Source of the DNA: Deferribacteres bacterium
Lineage (GTDB): Bacteria; Zhuqueibacterota; Zhuqueibacteria; Zhuqueibacterales; Geothermadaptataceae
Direction of reading: 5' to 3'
Length of the DNA: 64,000 nucleotides
Assembly (NCBI GenBank): GCA_020633675.1
Contig: JACKDE010000003.1
Location: 496,001 to 560,000, forward strand
Shown in pieces: positions 25,782 to 35,132 of the stretch; the first letter of the stretch is position 1; each line of letters opens with the position of its first letter. The position numbers were made by a program, and so were the translations under genes. The notes under the pieces were generated by a model. The model did not search any database, had not been told where the DNA came from, and saw only the letters and a program-made list of their open reading frames with translations.

Positions 25782-26932
25782 GGTGATCCCTCCTTGTCTA
25801 TCAGCTTCAGACAGTCCCTTGCAATCAGCTCGGCCGCATTGTGCATCGACAGTTTTTTTGCCGCTGCCGACATGCTAACCAGCCGCTCCTCATCTGTAAC
25901 GAGTTGTCGAATGTGTTCAAAAATTAAATCTGCTGTCAACTCCCTTTCATGAACCAAAACGCCGCCACCAGCATGTACAACAGCCTGGGCATTGGCAGTT
26001 TGATGATCTGCGGTCGCGAACGGAAATGGCACATAAATCGCCGGAATACCGCAGGTCACCAGCTCCGAAATAGTTGAAGCGCCAGCCCTGCATACCGCTA
26101 AATCCGCAATCGCGTAGGCCTTGCCCATCTCTTCGATATAGGGAACGATCCGAATATTCTCCGCTGCGGTGTCGGCCGCTTGTGAGATATGTTCATACCA
26201 TGTCGTGCCGACAGCCCAAATCACCTGCACATCGGGCAGAGCCTGCAAGCCCGGCAGCATCGACAGGATAGTCTCATTCAGTTTCTTCGCGCCCTGGCTA
26301 CCGCCAAATACCAGCACCGTTTTTTTGCTTTTGTCCAGATTAAAAAACGAGTAGCCATCGTTTTTATTGGTGTTGAACAAGGAACCGCGTATCGGATTGC
26401 CGTATACAAACACATTTTTCTGCGCGGTAAAATAGCGCTTTGACGCCTCAAATGTCAAAAAAACAGCGTCAACCGCATTGCCCAGTTTACGATTGACCAG
26501 CCCGGGATAATTGTTCTGTTCCTGCACTGCCCGGGGAATTTTCAGCATCCCGGCAGCCAGCAATGCCGGCCCTGACGCGAATCCACCTGTACCGATCACT
26601 ATTTGTGGCCGGAAACGCCGGAAAAAGCTGATGCATTTCAATACGCTATAAGCCAATCGGAACGGCACCAGCACGTTTTGCCATGTCAATTTTCGCAACA
26701 AACCGCGAATCGGTAAGACAAGCAACTCATAGCCCTGCTCCGGCACCACCCGCGCTTCCAGTCCACGATCCGTGCCAACGAAAACGACGTGTACCGATGG
26801 CAGCATCTCACGGAATTTATCTGCAAGCGCCAGCCCGGGATACAGATGGCCTCCAGTGCCACCGCCGGCAACGACAATACGGATGTCAGCGGTTAATTTT
26901 GATTTTTCTGCCTGTTGTAGACTTTTTGCCAT
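25778..26932 (-). CDS. murG: UDP-GlcNAc:lipid I GlcNAc transferase MurG
   Basis: 384 aa. Converts lipid I to lipid II on the inner face of the inner membrane. The N-terminal GGGTGGHLYPGLALAD loop is intact, as is GTGGFASGPALLAA; the acceptor-side motif VQEQNNYPGLVNR is present. The C-terminal donor site reads GGSQGAKKLNE, CRAGASTISELVTCGIPAIYVPFPFATADHQTANA. The gene overlaps the end of ftsW by 47 bp, longer than usual; no later in-frame start exists before the glycine loop, so the overlap appears real. Confidence 0.97.
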   Translation of the reverse strand: MAKSLQQAEKSKLTADIRIVVAGGGTGGHLYPGLALADKFREMLPSVHVVFVGTDRGLEARVVPEQGYELLVLPIRGLLRKLTWQNVLVPFRLAYSVLKCISFFRRFRPQIVIGTGGFASGPALLAAGMLKIPRAVQEQNNYPGLVNRKLGNAVDAVFLTFEASKRYFTAQKNVFVYGNPIRGSLFNTNKNDGYSFFNLDKSKKTVLVFGGSQGAKKLNETILSMLPGLQALPDVQVIWAVGTTWYEHISQAADTAAENIRIVPYIEEMGKAYAIADLAVCRAGASTISELVTCGIPAIYVPFPFATADHQTANAQAVVHAGGGVLVHERELTADLIFEHIRQLVTDEERLVSMSAAAKKLSMHNAAELIARDCLKLIDKEGSP

Positions 26933-28058
26933 ACTTCAATTGAACCGGTTTCAAAGCCCTGAAACCACTTTGCTGACAAATGTTGAGCAATATGCCAATC
27001 CCAAACAGATTCATGATAAGCGAAGAGCCTCCGTAACTTACGAAAGGCATCGGGATGCCGGTCGTAGGCATGAGATTGGTGACAACTGCAATATTCATAA
27101 ACCCGTATAAAACAATTGCGAAAGTAATGCCGAGTGCCAGTAATTGTCCTTCCCTGTCTGGCGCTGCCAGCGCAATACGATATCCACGATAGAAAATGAC
27201 CAGGAACAACAGCACCACTAAAAGCGTGCCGATCATTCCGAGTTCTTCACCAATAATGGAATAAATAAAGTCTGTAAATGGATCTGGCAGCCAGTGCATT
27301 TTCTGGCGGCTGTGGCCGAGGCCGAGGCCAAAAACGCCACCGTTTCCAAGGCTGATCAACGATTGTTTGACTTGCCAACCCAATTGTGTTTCATCTTTAA
27401 AGCCATCGATGAATCCGAACAAACGCTCGCGCTGGTACGGGATGCTCATTAAAAACATGAAGGCTGCAGTCAACCCTCCGGCGATGACCGCCAGCAAGTG
27501 CCACACGCGCGCGCCTGCAACAAACAGCATATAAATGCCGACCACAAATACCATCAATGCAGTGCCGGTATCCGGTTCCAGCATGATGGCTCCGCAGACC
27601 AACCCCAGCAGAATGAGCTGCGAGATCACCCCGTCCAGAAAGCTTTTATTGTCCACTTCTTTCATTGCAAGAATTCGCGCAAACATGAGGATGATCGCAA
27701 ACTTCGCCAACTCCGAAGGCTGGAAACGGAAGCCGAAAATATATAGCCACCTGCGTGTGCTGCGAACCGTCCATTCATCCGGTGCAAAGATCAATACCAG
27801 GAGCAGCGTCAATGCGCCCCAGTAAAACACCGGTGAAAAGCGCAAAAATTCGCGGTAATCGATCCGCATCGCAAGGTACATAATCAACACGCCGATCAAA
27901 ATGCGCAGGATCTGACGTTTGAGAAAGAACGTACCGTCGCCAAAATTCTCTAACGCCTTGGTTGAGCTGGCTGTATAAATAAACGTCACGCTCAGCGTCA
28001 ACAAAATAGCGATCACGAAAAGTAAGGTATAATCGAGTCTGGTCCGGTAAATTTGCAT
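26886..28058 (-). CDS. ftsW: Septal peptidoglycan polymerase FtsW
   Basis: 390 aa SEDS-family protein with about ten membrane helices. Polymerises lipid II with its partner FtsI. Conserved landmarks: RRWLYIFGFRFQPSELAKFA in the first large loop region, EPDTGTALMVF, the extracytoplasmic loop with GNGGVFGLGLGHSRQK and WLPDPFTDFIYSIIGEELG, and MPTTGIPMPFVSYGGSSLI near the end. The C-terminus is basic (KYGKKSTTGRKIKINR). It overlaps murG downstream by 47 bp. A GC-rich hairpin stands between it and mraY, where murD would normally lie. Confidence 0.97.
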   Translation of the reverse strand: MQIYRTRLDYTLLFVIAILLTLSVTFIYTASSTKALENFGDGTFFLKRQILRILIGVLIMYLAMRIDYREFLRFSPVFYWGALTLLLVLIFAPDEWTVRSTRRWLYIFGFRFQPSELAKFAIILMFARILAMKEVDNKSFLDGVISQLILLGLVCGAIMLEPDTGTALMVFVVGIYMLFVAGARVWHLLAVIAGGLTAAFMFLMSIPYQRERLFGFIDGFKDETQLGWQVKQSLISLGNGGVFGLGLGHSRQKMHWLPDPFTDFIYSIIGEELGMIGTLLVVLLFLVIFYRGYRIALAAPDREGQLLALGITFAIVLYGFMNIAVVTNLMPTTGIPMPFVSYGGSSLIMNLFGIGILLNICQQSGFRALKPVQLKYGKKSTTGRKIKINR

Positions 28059-28091
28059 TTGTCAATATTTCGTATATCGGTCTTTAAAATG

Positions 28092-28126
28092 TGCCCCGCC
28101 TGCGAAAAGTTTTTTCAGACGGGGCA
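28092..28126 (-). other. Intercistronic hairpin between mraY and ftsW
   Basis: Stem TGCCCCG (28092-28098) with CGGGGCA (28120-28126), extended inward by CTG/CAG after a mismatch. On the minus strand the hairpin is followed by CATTTTAAAG, a weak U-rich tail. It may be a partial terminator or an RNA-processing or stabilising structure inside the dcw transcript. Confidence 0.45.
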
Positions 28127-28157
28127 GCAAGCAACCCACCGTGCATGGGGCTGAAAT

Positions 28158-29243
28158 CTATCGGATTTTAAATGTTACTAAAGTTAATAGTGCCAGCAAA
28201 ATGCCAACGATCCAAAAGCGAATTACCACTTGTTGTTCAGGCCAGCCCTTTAATTCAAAATGGTGATGCAGAGGCGCCATCAAAAAGATGCGCTTGCCGC
28301 GGCGCTTGAAGCTCCAGACCTGCAAAATCACAGACAGCGTTTCCGCGACAAAAACACCGCCGATAATCGCCAGCAACAGTTCCTTTTTGACCAGAATAGC
28401 AAGCGTGCCCAACGCGCTGCCGAGCGCGAGCGAACCGGTGTCGCCCATAAAGACCTGAGCCGGATTGGCATTGAACCACAAAAAACCCAGTGAAGCACCG
28501 ATCAAGGCCGCACAAAAGATTGTCAGCTCGCCGGCACCGGGCATGTACCGAATATCCAAATATTCACTAAAATCAACGCGACCCGTGACATAGGTGATGG
28601 CCGCGAAGGCAATCGCTGCAATCGCCACCAGGCCGATGGCCAAACCATCCAGACCGTCGGTAAGGTTGACCGAATTGGAGGCTGCCACTATAATGAACAC
28701 AACCAGCGGGATATACAGTATGCCAAAATCGATTTCATAATTTTTAAAGAACGGCACGGTCGACAATGTGGCAAATCCTTCAAAATCCTGTGTGTTCAGC
28801 ACAATCACGCTGACGACCAGGCCGAGGCTTACCTGCCCGGCGATTTTGTAACGCCCAATCAAGCCTTTCGGAAGCTTTTTGATCACTTTTAGATAGTCAT
28901 CAAGAAATCCAAAAACGCCCATCCAAAGCGTGGCCAACAAAATGACCAGGATAAAGGTGTTTAAAACTTTCGCCCACAAAATTGTCGGAACGATGACCGC
29001 AGACAACACGATGATGCCACCCATGGTTGGAGTACCAGCTTTTTGCTTGTGTGACTCCGGCCCTTCTTGACGAATTTCTTCGCCGACTTGCATCGCTTGC
29101 AGCTTTTGAATGATTCGTGGCCCGATGAAAAAACTGATCAGCAGTGCGGTAATCGCCGCCAAAGTTGCCCGAAAAGAGATGTACTGGAAGATATTGAATC
29201 CCGAGATAGAATCGCTTAACGGATAAAAAAGGTAATAGAGCAT
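28158..29243 (-). CDS. mraY: Phospho-MurNAc-pentapeptide translocase MraY
   Basis: 361 aa, ten-helix membrane enzyme making lipid I from UDP-MurNAc-pentapeptide and undecaprenyl phosphate. Typical motifs: HKQKAGTPTMGGIIVL (substrate loop), LWMGVFGFLDDYLKV (catalytic Asp pair), NSVNLTDGLDGLAIG, FLWFNANPAQVFMGDTGSLALG, and the C-terminal MAPLHHHFELKGWPEQQVVIRFW with the HHH cluster. ATG at 29243 with AAGGAAA upstream. It is separated from murF by 168 bp that includes a perfect inverted repeat. Confidence 0.98.
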   Translation of the reverse strand: MLYYLFYPLSDSISGFNIFQYISFRATLAAITALLISFFIGPRIIQKLQAMQVGEEIRQEGPESHKQKAGTPTMGGIIVLSAVIVPTILWAKVLNTFILVILLATLWMGVFGFLDDYLKVIKKLPKGLIGRYKIAGQVSLGLVVSVIVLNTQDFEGFATLSTVPFFKNYEIDFGILYIPLVVFIIVAASNSVNLTDGLDGLAIGLVAIAAIAFAAITYVTGRVDFSEYLDIRYMPGAGELTIFCAALIGASLGFLWFNANPAQVFMGDTGSLALGSALGTLAILVKKELLLAIIGGVFVAETLSVILQVWSFKRRGKRIFLMAPLHHHFELKGWPEQQVVIRFWIVGILLALLTLVTFKIR

Positions 29244-29369
29244 CGAGCATTTTCCTTAAAACGGTTGAGCTGCCTGACAACTGACTCGTAAAATCATAAG
29301 CTGCTTTCGTGCATTCTCTTCATCCCCTGCCTGTCCTGGTTCAGGTATTTCCTGTACTTCGCACCCGGT

Positions 29370-29398
29370 GAGCAGGCTCTTAACGCGCGAGCCTGCTC
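29370..29398. other. Perfect inverted repeat between murF and mraY
   Basis: 10-bp arms GAGCAGGCTC (29370-29379) and GAGCCTGCTC (29389-29398), 9-nt loop. There is no U-tract on the minus (transcribed) strand; on the plus strand a T-rich stretch follows. It may be an RNA hairpin modulating the dcw message, or a protein-binding dyad. Confidence 0.5.
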
Positions 29399-29411
29399 GG
29401 GATGCTTTTCT

Positions 29412-30827
29412 TTATTCACGCACAGGAAAATTGCTTGATTGCAGTGTTGCTTTGAATGCAACCAATATTTCTTCCATCTTTAAGCCACGAGATCCTTTGA
29501 CTAAAATCACATCTCCAGGCTGAGTGATTTCGCCTAACCGCCTGGCAATTTCAGCTTTGTCTTCGATAAAAATGATGCGTTCATTTTGTGCCGCGTTATT
29601 CTCGCAGACCTGCTGAAAAAGCGGCCCATGCACGATGAAATGGTCAATATTTTGAGCAGCACGCCCCATCGCGATGACTTCACCGTGCGCCTGCATAGCC
29701 TGGTCGCCGAGCTCGAGCATGTCGCCGAGCACAGCGATCCGCTGGCCACCGACCGGCAGTTTAGCTAAAAATTCAAGTGCCGCTCGCACAGAATCCGGAT
29801 TTGCATTATACGAATCATCGATCACGATACGACCTGCATGCTCACTGCGCCGCATCCTGCCCGAGACATCAGCTGGTTTGCTCAGCGCGACGATGGCCCG
29901 GTCAATATCCACATCGAAATAGCTCGCAAGCGCCAGAGCCGACAGTGCGTTGCTGGCGTTGTGCAATCCGGGCACGCCGACACGCACGCTTTTGTCAAAG
30001 AGTTTGAATTGCGCGCAACCGAACTGGTCCAGCCATGGCTGCTCGCCGCGAATCATCGCGCCCGCCTGAAAGCCATATGTCAGACTTTTGGACACGCCTC
30101 TCTCCTTCGCGGCAAGCACCACGTTTTGATCATCGAGATTGATAATCGCTGTATCGTTACCACCGAGGGCCGCGAACATCTCGCCTTTCGCCCGACGGAC
30201 ACCGTCAATATTTTTTAAAAACTCGAGGTGCGCCTTGCCGATATTGGTAATCAGGCCAACATCCGGTGGGGCAATTTCGCACAACCGGGCAATCTCTCCG
30301 AGATGATTCATTCCCATTTCGATTACCGCCAGTTCGGTTTCTTCCGGCATGGCCAGCAAAGTAAGTGGTACACCAATATGATTATTTAAATTGCCCTGTG
30401 TTTTGTGTACCCGATATTTCAGGCTCAAAACCTGAGCGATCATCTCTTTGGTCGTTGTTTTGCCATTCGAACCGGTCAGGGCGACGATTTTTGGATTTAT
30501 TTTTCTGGCAAAGGCTGCTGCAATTTCCTGCAAGGCACGCAACGTATCCGGCACAAGCAAAAAGGCGCTGCTCCCAGGCAGATCGTTGATCTTTGGCCAA
30601 CTATCTTGCTCAACGACCACAGCCAAAGCTTTGCTCTCGAAAACGTCTTTTAAAAAATCATGTCCGTCAAATCGATCGCCCTTGATCGCGATAAACAAGT
30701 GATTCGGACCGACTTGACGCGAATCGATCGTCACAGCCGCGACGCGCTGCTGCAGCAAGTCGGCGTTGCCCTCGAATCTTATATCGATCTCGGAGGCTTC
30801 GATAATTTCAGCAAGTGTCCAATTCAT
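29412..30827 (-). CDS. murF: UDP-MurNAc-tripeptide:D-Ala-D-Ala ligase MurF
   Basis: 471 aa. ATP-dependent Mur ligase completing the pentapeptide precursor in the cytoplasm. Three domains: an N-terminal UDP-binding part (AVTIDSRQVGPNHLFIAIKG, characteristic of MurE/MurF), a central ATPase with VALTGSNGKTTTKEMIA, LAVIEMGMNHLGEI and LITNIGKAHLEF, and a C-terminal part with VIDDSYNANPDSVRAAL and LGDMLELGD. KGSRGLKMEEI near the end is MurF-specific. It follows ftsI by about 63 bp; murE, usually between ftsI and murF, is missing. Confidence 0.97.
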   Translation of the reverse strand: MNWTLAEIIEASEIDIRFEGNADLLQQRVAAVTIDSRQVGPNHLFIAIKGDRFDGHDFLKDVFESKALAVVVEQDSWPKINDLPGSSAFLLVPDTLRALQEIAAAFARKINPKIVALTGSNGKTTTKEMIAQVLSLKYRVHKTQGNLNNHIGVPLTLLAMPEETELAVIEMGMNHLGEIARLCEIAPPDVGLITNIGKAHLEFLKNIDGVRRAKGEMFAALGGNDTAIINLDDQNVVLAAKERGVSKSLTYGFQAGAMIRGEQPWLDQFGCAQFKLFDKSVRVGVPGLHNASNALSALALASYFDVDIDRAIVALSKPADVSGRMRRSEHAGRIVIDDSYNANPDSVRAALEFLAKLPVGGQRIAVLGDMLELGDQAMQAHGEVIAMGRAAQNIDHFIVHGPLFQQVCENNAAQNERIIFIEDKAEIARRLGEITQPGDVILVKGSRGLKMEEILVAFKATLQSSNFPVRE

Positions 30828-30890
30828 CGCTATCCGGCTATTGGTATCCGTTTTTCAATTCGTTTTGCCAGGTTTGAATGGCAATGATGT

Positions 30891-33083
30891 TCAATCATAA
30901 CCGCTGCCCACGCTGCTGGTTGGCAGCACCGGAGAACGCAAATTGGGCTCATCACACTCAATAACACAACGCGTACCGGCGCGCACCAAACTACCCGGCG
31001 AAGGCTTTTGGCTTTTCACCTGGCCACGCCCATACACTACCGGCTCAAGGCTGTGTAAAGCAAGCTGGCCCAATGCTTCCCGAAGCGAGAGCCCGATCAA
31101 CGAAGGCATCGGTATTTGGCCATCGCTTTTCTTCACTTCGAATAATTCAATTTTGACAACATCCCCCGCACTCACCAACTTGCCGGGCTCGATTGATTGC
31201 GATTGAATGAATTCACCAGAGCCACTCTTTTCTATTTGCAGGCCCATTTCTTCGAGTACATTTTTGCTGGATGCGAATTTTCGATCGACCAAATTCGGCA
31301 TCACAAAATTGTAGATTTCCTTTGTCGCCGGATTCATTTTCTGATTATTTTCAGCTTGTGTTACCCGCAGGAGCAAGCGTTCTTCTTGTACGCGAATCCT
31401 TTCGGCAATGCGCTTGAATGTTGCGGCAGCGTATTTGCCCCACTGATTTTTATTATCCGTATCAAGCGTTACATAAATCAGATATTTGGGTTGCTCAGCC
31501 GGAAAAAAACCGGCAAAATTGGAGACGAATTCATTTTCTGAGTAACCACGGCCATTCGGTAGTGCTTTTTGTGCAGTTCCGGTTTTGCCTGCAATACGCA
31601 GCCCTTCGATTTTAGCGGGCTGGCCGGTGCCGGCTTCGACCACATTCACAAGCAAATTGGTGAGTGTTTTGGCAGTTTTTGCAGAAATGGCCTGACGCAT
31701 TATCTCGGTTTTGGGAGCAGGGTCGAGCTCGCCATTTTCATCGACAACGCCGTATAAAATCTTGGGCTTGAGTAATTGTCCGCCATTTGCAATCGCTGCG
31801 TATGCCATCGCCAATTGCAGGGCGCTTACTGAAATCTCTTGCCCAAACGACATAGAGGCGAGGCTGAATTCCGACCAAGCAGCAGGAGGATTTACCAGCC
31901 CGGAGGTTTCGCCCGGCAGCTCAATCCCGGTTCTTTCGCCAAATCCAAATGCCTGCACGGCTTGGTAAAACTTCTCACCGCCAAGTTCTGCAGCCATCTT
32001 CGCCGTCCCGATATTCGATGAATTTTTCAGCACATCGGCAACGGTCAACCAACTGTAACCCTTGACATCGCGAATTGTGCGGCCATTATCGCGATAGAGA
32101 CCATTTTCGCAAAAGACCAAATCTTCAATATTTCTAAGATGATTTTCCAAAATTGCTGAGAATGACACAATTTTAAAAGTCGAACCGGGCTCAAATACAT
32201 CGGTGACCACTTTATTTCTACGCAAAGAAACAGGATAGTCAGTTGGTGCATTCGGATTATAGGACGGCACATTCGCCATCGCTAAAATTTCACCACTTTG
32301 CGGATTGACAACGATCACAGCGCCCTTGCGTGCATTAAAGTCACGCGCTGCATTGCGAAGCTCTTCGGTTGCGATGGTTTGGATGATATAATCGATTGTG
32401 AGCACAATCGACTTTCCATCGCGCGGCACAACCTGTTCGACCACATTTTCAGGAACGGCACGCCCTCGCCCATCACGCTGAATGATGACATGACCACTTT
32501 CGCCTTTGAGCAAATCATTAAATTGAAGTTCGCCGCCTTCCAGGCCATTGTTATCCGGATCGGTAAAACCAAGCAAGTGGCTGGCAATTTCCTGATGCGG
32601 ATAAATCCGACGCGTATCACGTTCGACCAGCACACCGGGCAGGTTCAGCGACGCGACTTTGGGTCCGATTTCAACATCGATACGTCGCTGCAGCCAGACA
32701 AAATTTCCCTTAACCGAGTTGATGCGCGCTTGCAATCGGTTTTGTGAGATATGCAATACATTGCTTAACTTTCTGGCATAATCACGTGCTGTGCCCTGCA
32801 TCTGGCGTTTGTCCAAGCCGATGGATACGCATGGCTCGTTCAAGACCAGGTATTCCATATTTCGGTCATAAATCAACCCACGCTGCGCTTCGACCGGTAT
32901 CTCAAGCACATACTGCTTATCCGCCATCTGACCATATTTGCGTTTTTCCCACACTTGAATAAAGAGCAGTCGCACGACAATGATCGCCGCGAATGTGAGA
33001 ATAAAAAATGCCGCCGCATAAATGCGCACTTCCGCTTCAGATGTGCGAAAAACTTTCTTTTTGGTCGGCTTTTTTCGTGCCAT
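30891..33083 (-). CDS. ftsI: Septal transpeptidase FtsI (PBP3) with two PASTA domains
   Basis: 730 aa class B penicillin-binding protein. Short basic N-terminus, one membrane anchor (about 22-44), dimerisation/pedestal domain with RGLIYDRNMEYL, then the transpeptidase with the active-site Ser in GSTFK, the SSN motif (VLKNSSNIGTAKMA), and KTGTAQK. After residue about 600 come two PASTA repeats (VMPNLVDRKFASSKNVLEEM and MPSLIGLSLREALGQLALHS), ending in a Ser/Pro tail. It cross-links septal peptidoglycan with FtsW. PASTA domains bind muropeptide or beta-lactam-like ligands and are more usual in Gram-positive homologs such as PBP2x and SpoVD. Confidence 0.97.
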   Translation of the reverse strand: MARKKPTKKKVFRTSEAEVRIYAAAFFILTFAAIIVVRLLFIQVWEKRKYGQMADKQYVLEIPVEAQRGLIYDRNMEYLVLNEPCVSIGLDKRQMQGTARDYARKLSNVLHISQNRLQARINSVKGNFVWLQRRIDVEIGPKVASLNLPGVLVERDTRRIYPHQEIASHLLGFTDPDNNGLEGGELQFNDLLKGESGHVIIQRDGRGRAVPENVVEQVVPRDGKSIVLTIDYIIQTIATEELRNAARDFNARKGAVIVVNPQSGEILAMANVPSYNPNAPTDYPVSLRRNKVVTDVFEPGSTFKIVSFSAILENHLRNIEDLVFCENGLYRDNGRTIRDVKGYSWLTVADVLKNSSNIGTAKMAAELGGEKFYQAVQAFGFGERTGIELPGETSGLVNPPAAWSEFSLASMSFGQEISVSALQLAMAYAAIANGGQLLKPKILYGVVDENGELDPAPKTEIMRQAISAKTAKTLTNLLVNVVEAGTGQPAKIEGLRIAGKTGTAQKALPNGRGYSENEFVSNFAGFFPAEQPKYLIYVTLDTDNKNQWGKYAAATFKRIAERIRVQEERLLLRVTQAENNQKMNPATKEIYNFVMPNLVDRKFASSKNVLEEMGLQIEKSGSGEFIQSQSIEPGKLVSAGDVVKIELFEVKKSDGQIPMPSLIGLSLREALGQLALHSLEPVVYGRGQVKSQKPSPGSLVRAGTRCVIECDEPNLRSPVLPTSSVGSGYD

Positions 33084-33142
33084 GCTCTTGACTTTTTTGA
33101 TAGGATTCGCTGCAAAATGGGATGCAGCATTGCTGTTTAAAC

Positions 33143-33580
33143 CTAGTCTTTCTGTTGAACCGGCATATAAATTATTTTAGGTTTGAGTTCAACAAAACCG
33201 AACTGCTGCTTTGCCAGAGTATAGATCCGGCGATAACTGGTCAGCTCTTCAGCCTGAGCGCGCAAGCGTTCATTTTCTTCCACCAGGAGTTTTCGCGTTT
33301 TATTGAGATCGATAATCTCTCGTGAGATTTCGCGCAATTTAATGCGCTCCCACACATAAAAAACTGTCAGACCTGAAAGCATTAAAAAGAAGATAAACAC
33401 CGGCAACCAAAGCATGCCATACTGCGGCTTCGGCGCCATTCTGCGAGCCGATGAACCTGAAGTCCTGCGCTTGCCCATTGTTTTTTGGGATTGGGTCGAC
33501 CGGTTTTTTGAAACGGTCGCACCACGGGCGCCTTTTTTTACGCTAGTCGATGATTTTTTCGATCGCACGGAGTTTGGCAC
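33143..33580 (-). CDS. ftsL: FtsL-like divisome protein
   Basis: 145 aa single-pass membrane protein. Residues 1-52 are strongly basic and Ser/Thr-rich, the helix LWLPVFIFFLMLSGLTVFYV follows, then a coiled coil (LNKTRKLLVEENERLRAQAE) and IYTLAKQQFGFVEL, the short conserved FtsL/DivIC end motif. Position between rsmH and ftsI is the canonical FtsL site, which is the main reason for the name, as these proteins diverge strongly. GTG start overlapping rsmH by 38 bp; a second GTG 12 bp later is possible. The cytoplasmic basic tail is longer than in E. coli FtsL. Confidence 0.85.
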   Translation of the reverse strand: MPNSVRSKKSSTSVKKGARGATVSKNRSTQSQKTMGKRRTSGSSARRMAPKPQYGMLWLPVFIFFLMLSGLTVFYVWERIKLREISREIIDLNKTRKLLVEENERLRAQAEELTSYRRIYTLAKQQFGFVELKPKIIYMPVQQKD

Positions 33581-34499
33581 TGCGAGCCCTTGGATTGTTT
33601 TTCACTTCTTCCTCTGATGAAGCTATTGCTTTTCTCGTGAGCAATCGCCCTTCCTGTGTATGCTGGCAGGTGCAGATTGGCATCCCAGGCGGGCAGATAC
33701 ACGTTCTGCACTTCTCAACCATAAATCGCTTGACTTGGCGATCTTCAAGCGAATGATATGAAATAACGACCAACCGGCCGCCCATTTTCAGCGCATCAAA
33801 AGCCGATGGTAAAAAAGTCTCCAGCGCCGCCATTTCCATGTTCACTGCGATTCTTAATGCCTGAAAAACACGCGCTAAAGATTTAATGCGCGCCTTCATC
33901 GGCAAGATACTTTCGATCGTATCAACCAGAGCTTGTGTGGTGGTTATCGGCTTTTTTTGCTGTACAGCTTTGATGCGACGCGCAATTTTTCGGGAATGCC
34001 GTTCTTCGCCATACCGAAAAATCAAATCCGCCAGCTCTTTTTCATCCGTTTGGGCAATTAGATCAGCAGCCGAAAGACCGGCGCCGGGATTCATGCGCAT
34101 ATCCAGCGGCCCTTCCTTCATATAGCTAAAACCACGTTCAGCCGTATTTATTTGATAGGAAGAGACACCGAGATCAGCAAGAATCCCATTGCACCCAGCA
34201 ACACTTAGCTCGCTCAGGACAGTTTTTATTTGAGAAAAATTATTGAATGCAATTATAACGCGGGAGTCACCGCCCAGCCGTTTTTTGGTTTCGGATACAG
34301 CATCTGGATCGGTATCAATACCAATCAAAATTGCGTCGGGGTTAAGCTGCGCCAGCAATGCGCTGGCATGCCCACCACCACCAAGGGTGGCATCCACGTA
34401 ACACCCGCTGTGATCCGTGAGCAGAAACGAAAAGACTTCATCCATCATTACCGGCAGATGATATTCAAGCGGAGGTGCAATTCTCTGAGACTGCGACAA
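33543..34499 (-). CDS. rsmH: 16S rRNA C1402 N4-methyltransferase RsmH
   Basis: About 318 aa. SAM-dependent methyltransferase acting on the ribosomal P site. Motifs: YHLPVMMDEV at the N-terminus, YVDATLGGGGHASALL (SAM loop), GIDTDPDAV, GILADLGVSSYQI, RGFSYMKEGPLDMRMN, YGEERHSRKIARRI, and VISYHSLEDRQVKRFM. A C-terminal Cys-rich stretch (CRTCICPPGMPICTC) is a frequent variant. Start taken as the TTG at 34499, which has GAGG nine bases upstream; an upstream TTG at 34514 would overlap that site. Second gene of the dcw cluster. Confidence 0.96.
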   Translation of the reverse strand: MSQSQRIAPPLEYHLPVMMDEVFSFLLTDHSGCYVDATLGGGGHASALLAQLNPDAILIGIDTDPDAVSETKKRLGGDSRVIIAFNNFSQIKTVLSELSVAGCNGILADLGVSSYQINTAERGFSYMKEGPLDMRMNPGAGLSAADLIAQTDEKELADLIFRYGEERHSRKIARRIKAVQQKKPITTTQALVDTIESILPMKARIKSLARVFQALRIAVNMEMAALETFLPSAFDALKMGGRLVVISYHSLEDRQVKRFMVEKCRTCICPPGMPICTCQHTQEGRLLTRKAIASSEEEVKNNPRARSAKLRAIEKIID

Positions 34500-34616
34500 A
34501 GTACATTTCCTCAAATTTCGTTGCTCTTCGAAAGAGCATTTATTTTTGAACTGCGGCCAGGCAGTTCGGCAGGAATAAAAGGAAGGAATCAGGCGAAAAA
34601 TAAATCAAAACGTCCC

Positions 34617-35132
34617 TTAAGTCGAACCGGTGCGATTCTCACCATCCCCTCTCCTGCGCTGGCCCTTACCTCTCATAGCCAATTGTGCAGCGTGGAATGC
34701 GTTAAAGACATCAGGGCGCCAGATATCAAAAAAGTTACCCATACCGATAATGCGAATCTCCTTTTTGATTTCATTTTGCTTTAGTAGTTCATCCGGGATA
34801 TTGATTCGGCCCTGGCTGTCCAGCTTCACTTGATGAGCATTGGCTGTTAACAGGCTGATTTCATATGTATCATCCGGCGTTTCACCATCTTCATAATCGG
34901 TGAGCTTTGCCAGAATCACATCATTATAATAGCTGGTCGGGTACGCACGGATACAATCAAACTCGCCCAACTCCATCGCGCGCAAGGTCAAACTTTTGAC
35001 ACTATACATTTCCAACACTTCCCTGATACGTGCCGGAGTGCTCGCTCTGCCCTTGGCATCGAGTGTAAAGTCGAAGTTTCCGGTAAACTTCAGGATGCGA
35101 TCATTTGATTGCGGCAACACCTGCGAAACCAC
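34617..35132 (-). CDS. mraZ: Transcriptional regulator MraZ
   Basis: 171 aa, slightly longer than the usual 145-155. Two AbrB-like swapped-hairpin DNA-binding halves, each with the signature DxKGR-type turn: LDAKGRASTPA (about 25-35) and LDSQGRINIPDELL (about 105-118). The Arg/Gly-rich C-terminus (RGKGQRRRGDGENRTGS) is unusual. It oligomerises as a ring and binds tandem boxes upstream of its own gene; such boxes are present here (35130-35197) and reach into the start codon. The start is uncertain: the GTG at 35132 is used, and a GTG 12 bp later is also possible; neither has a clear ribosome-binding site. First gene of the dcw cluster. Confidence 0.95.
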   Translation of the reverse strand: MVSQVLPQSNDRILKFTGNFDFTLDAKGRASTPARIREVLEMYSVKSLTLRAMELGEFDCIRAYPTSYYNDVILAKLTDYEDGETPDDTYEISLLTANAHQVKLDSQGRINIPDELLKQNEIKKEIRIIGMGNFFDIWRPDVFNAFHAAQLAMRGKGQRRRGDGENRTGST

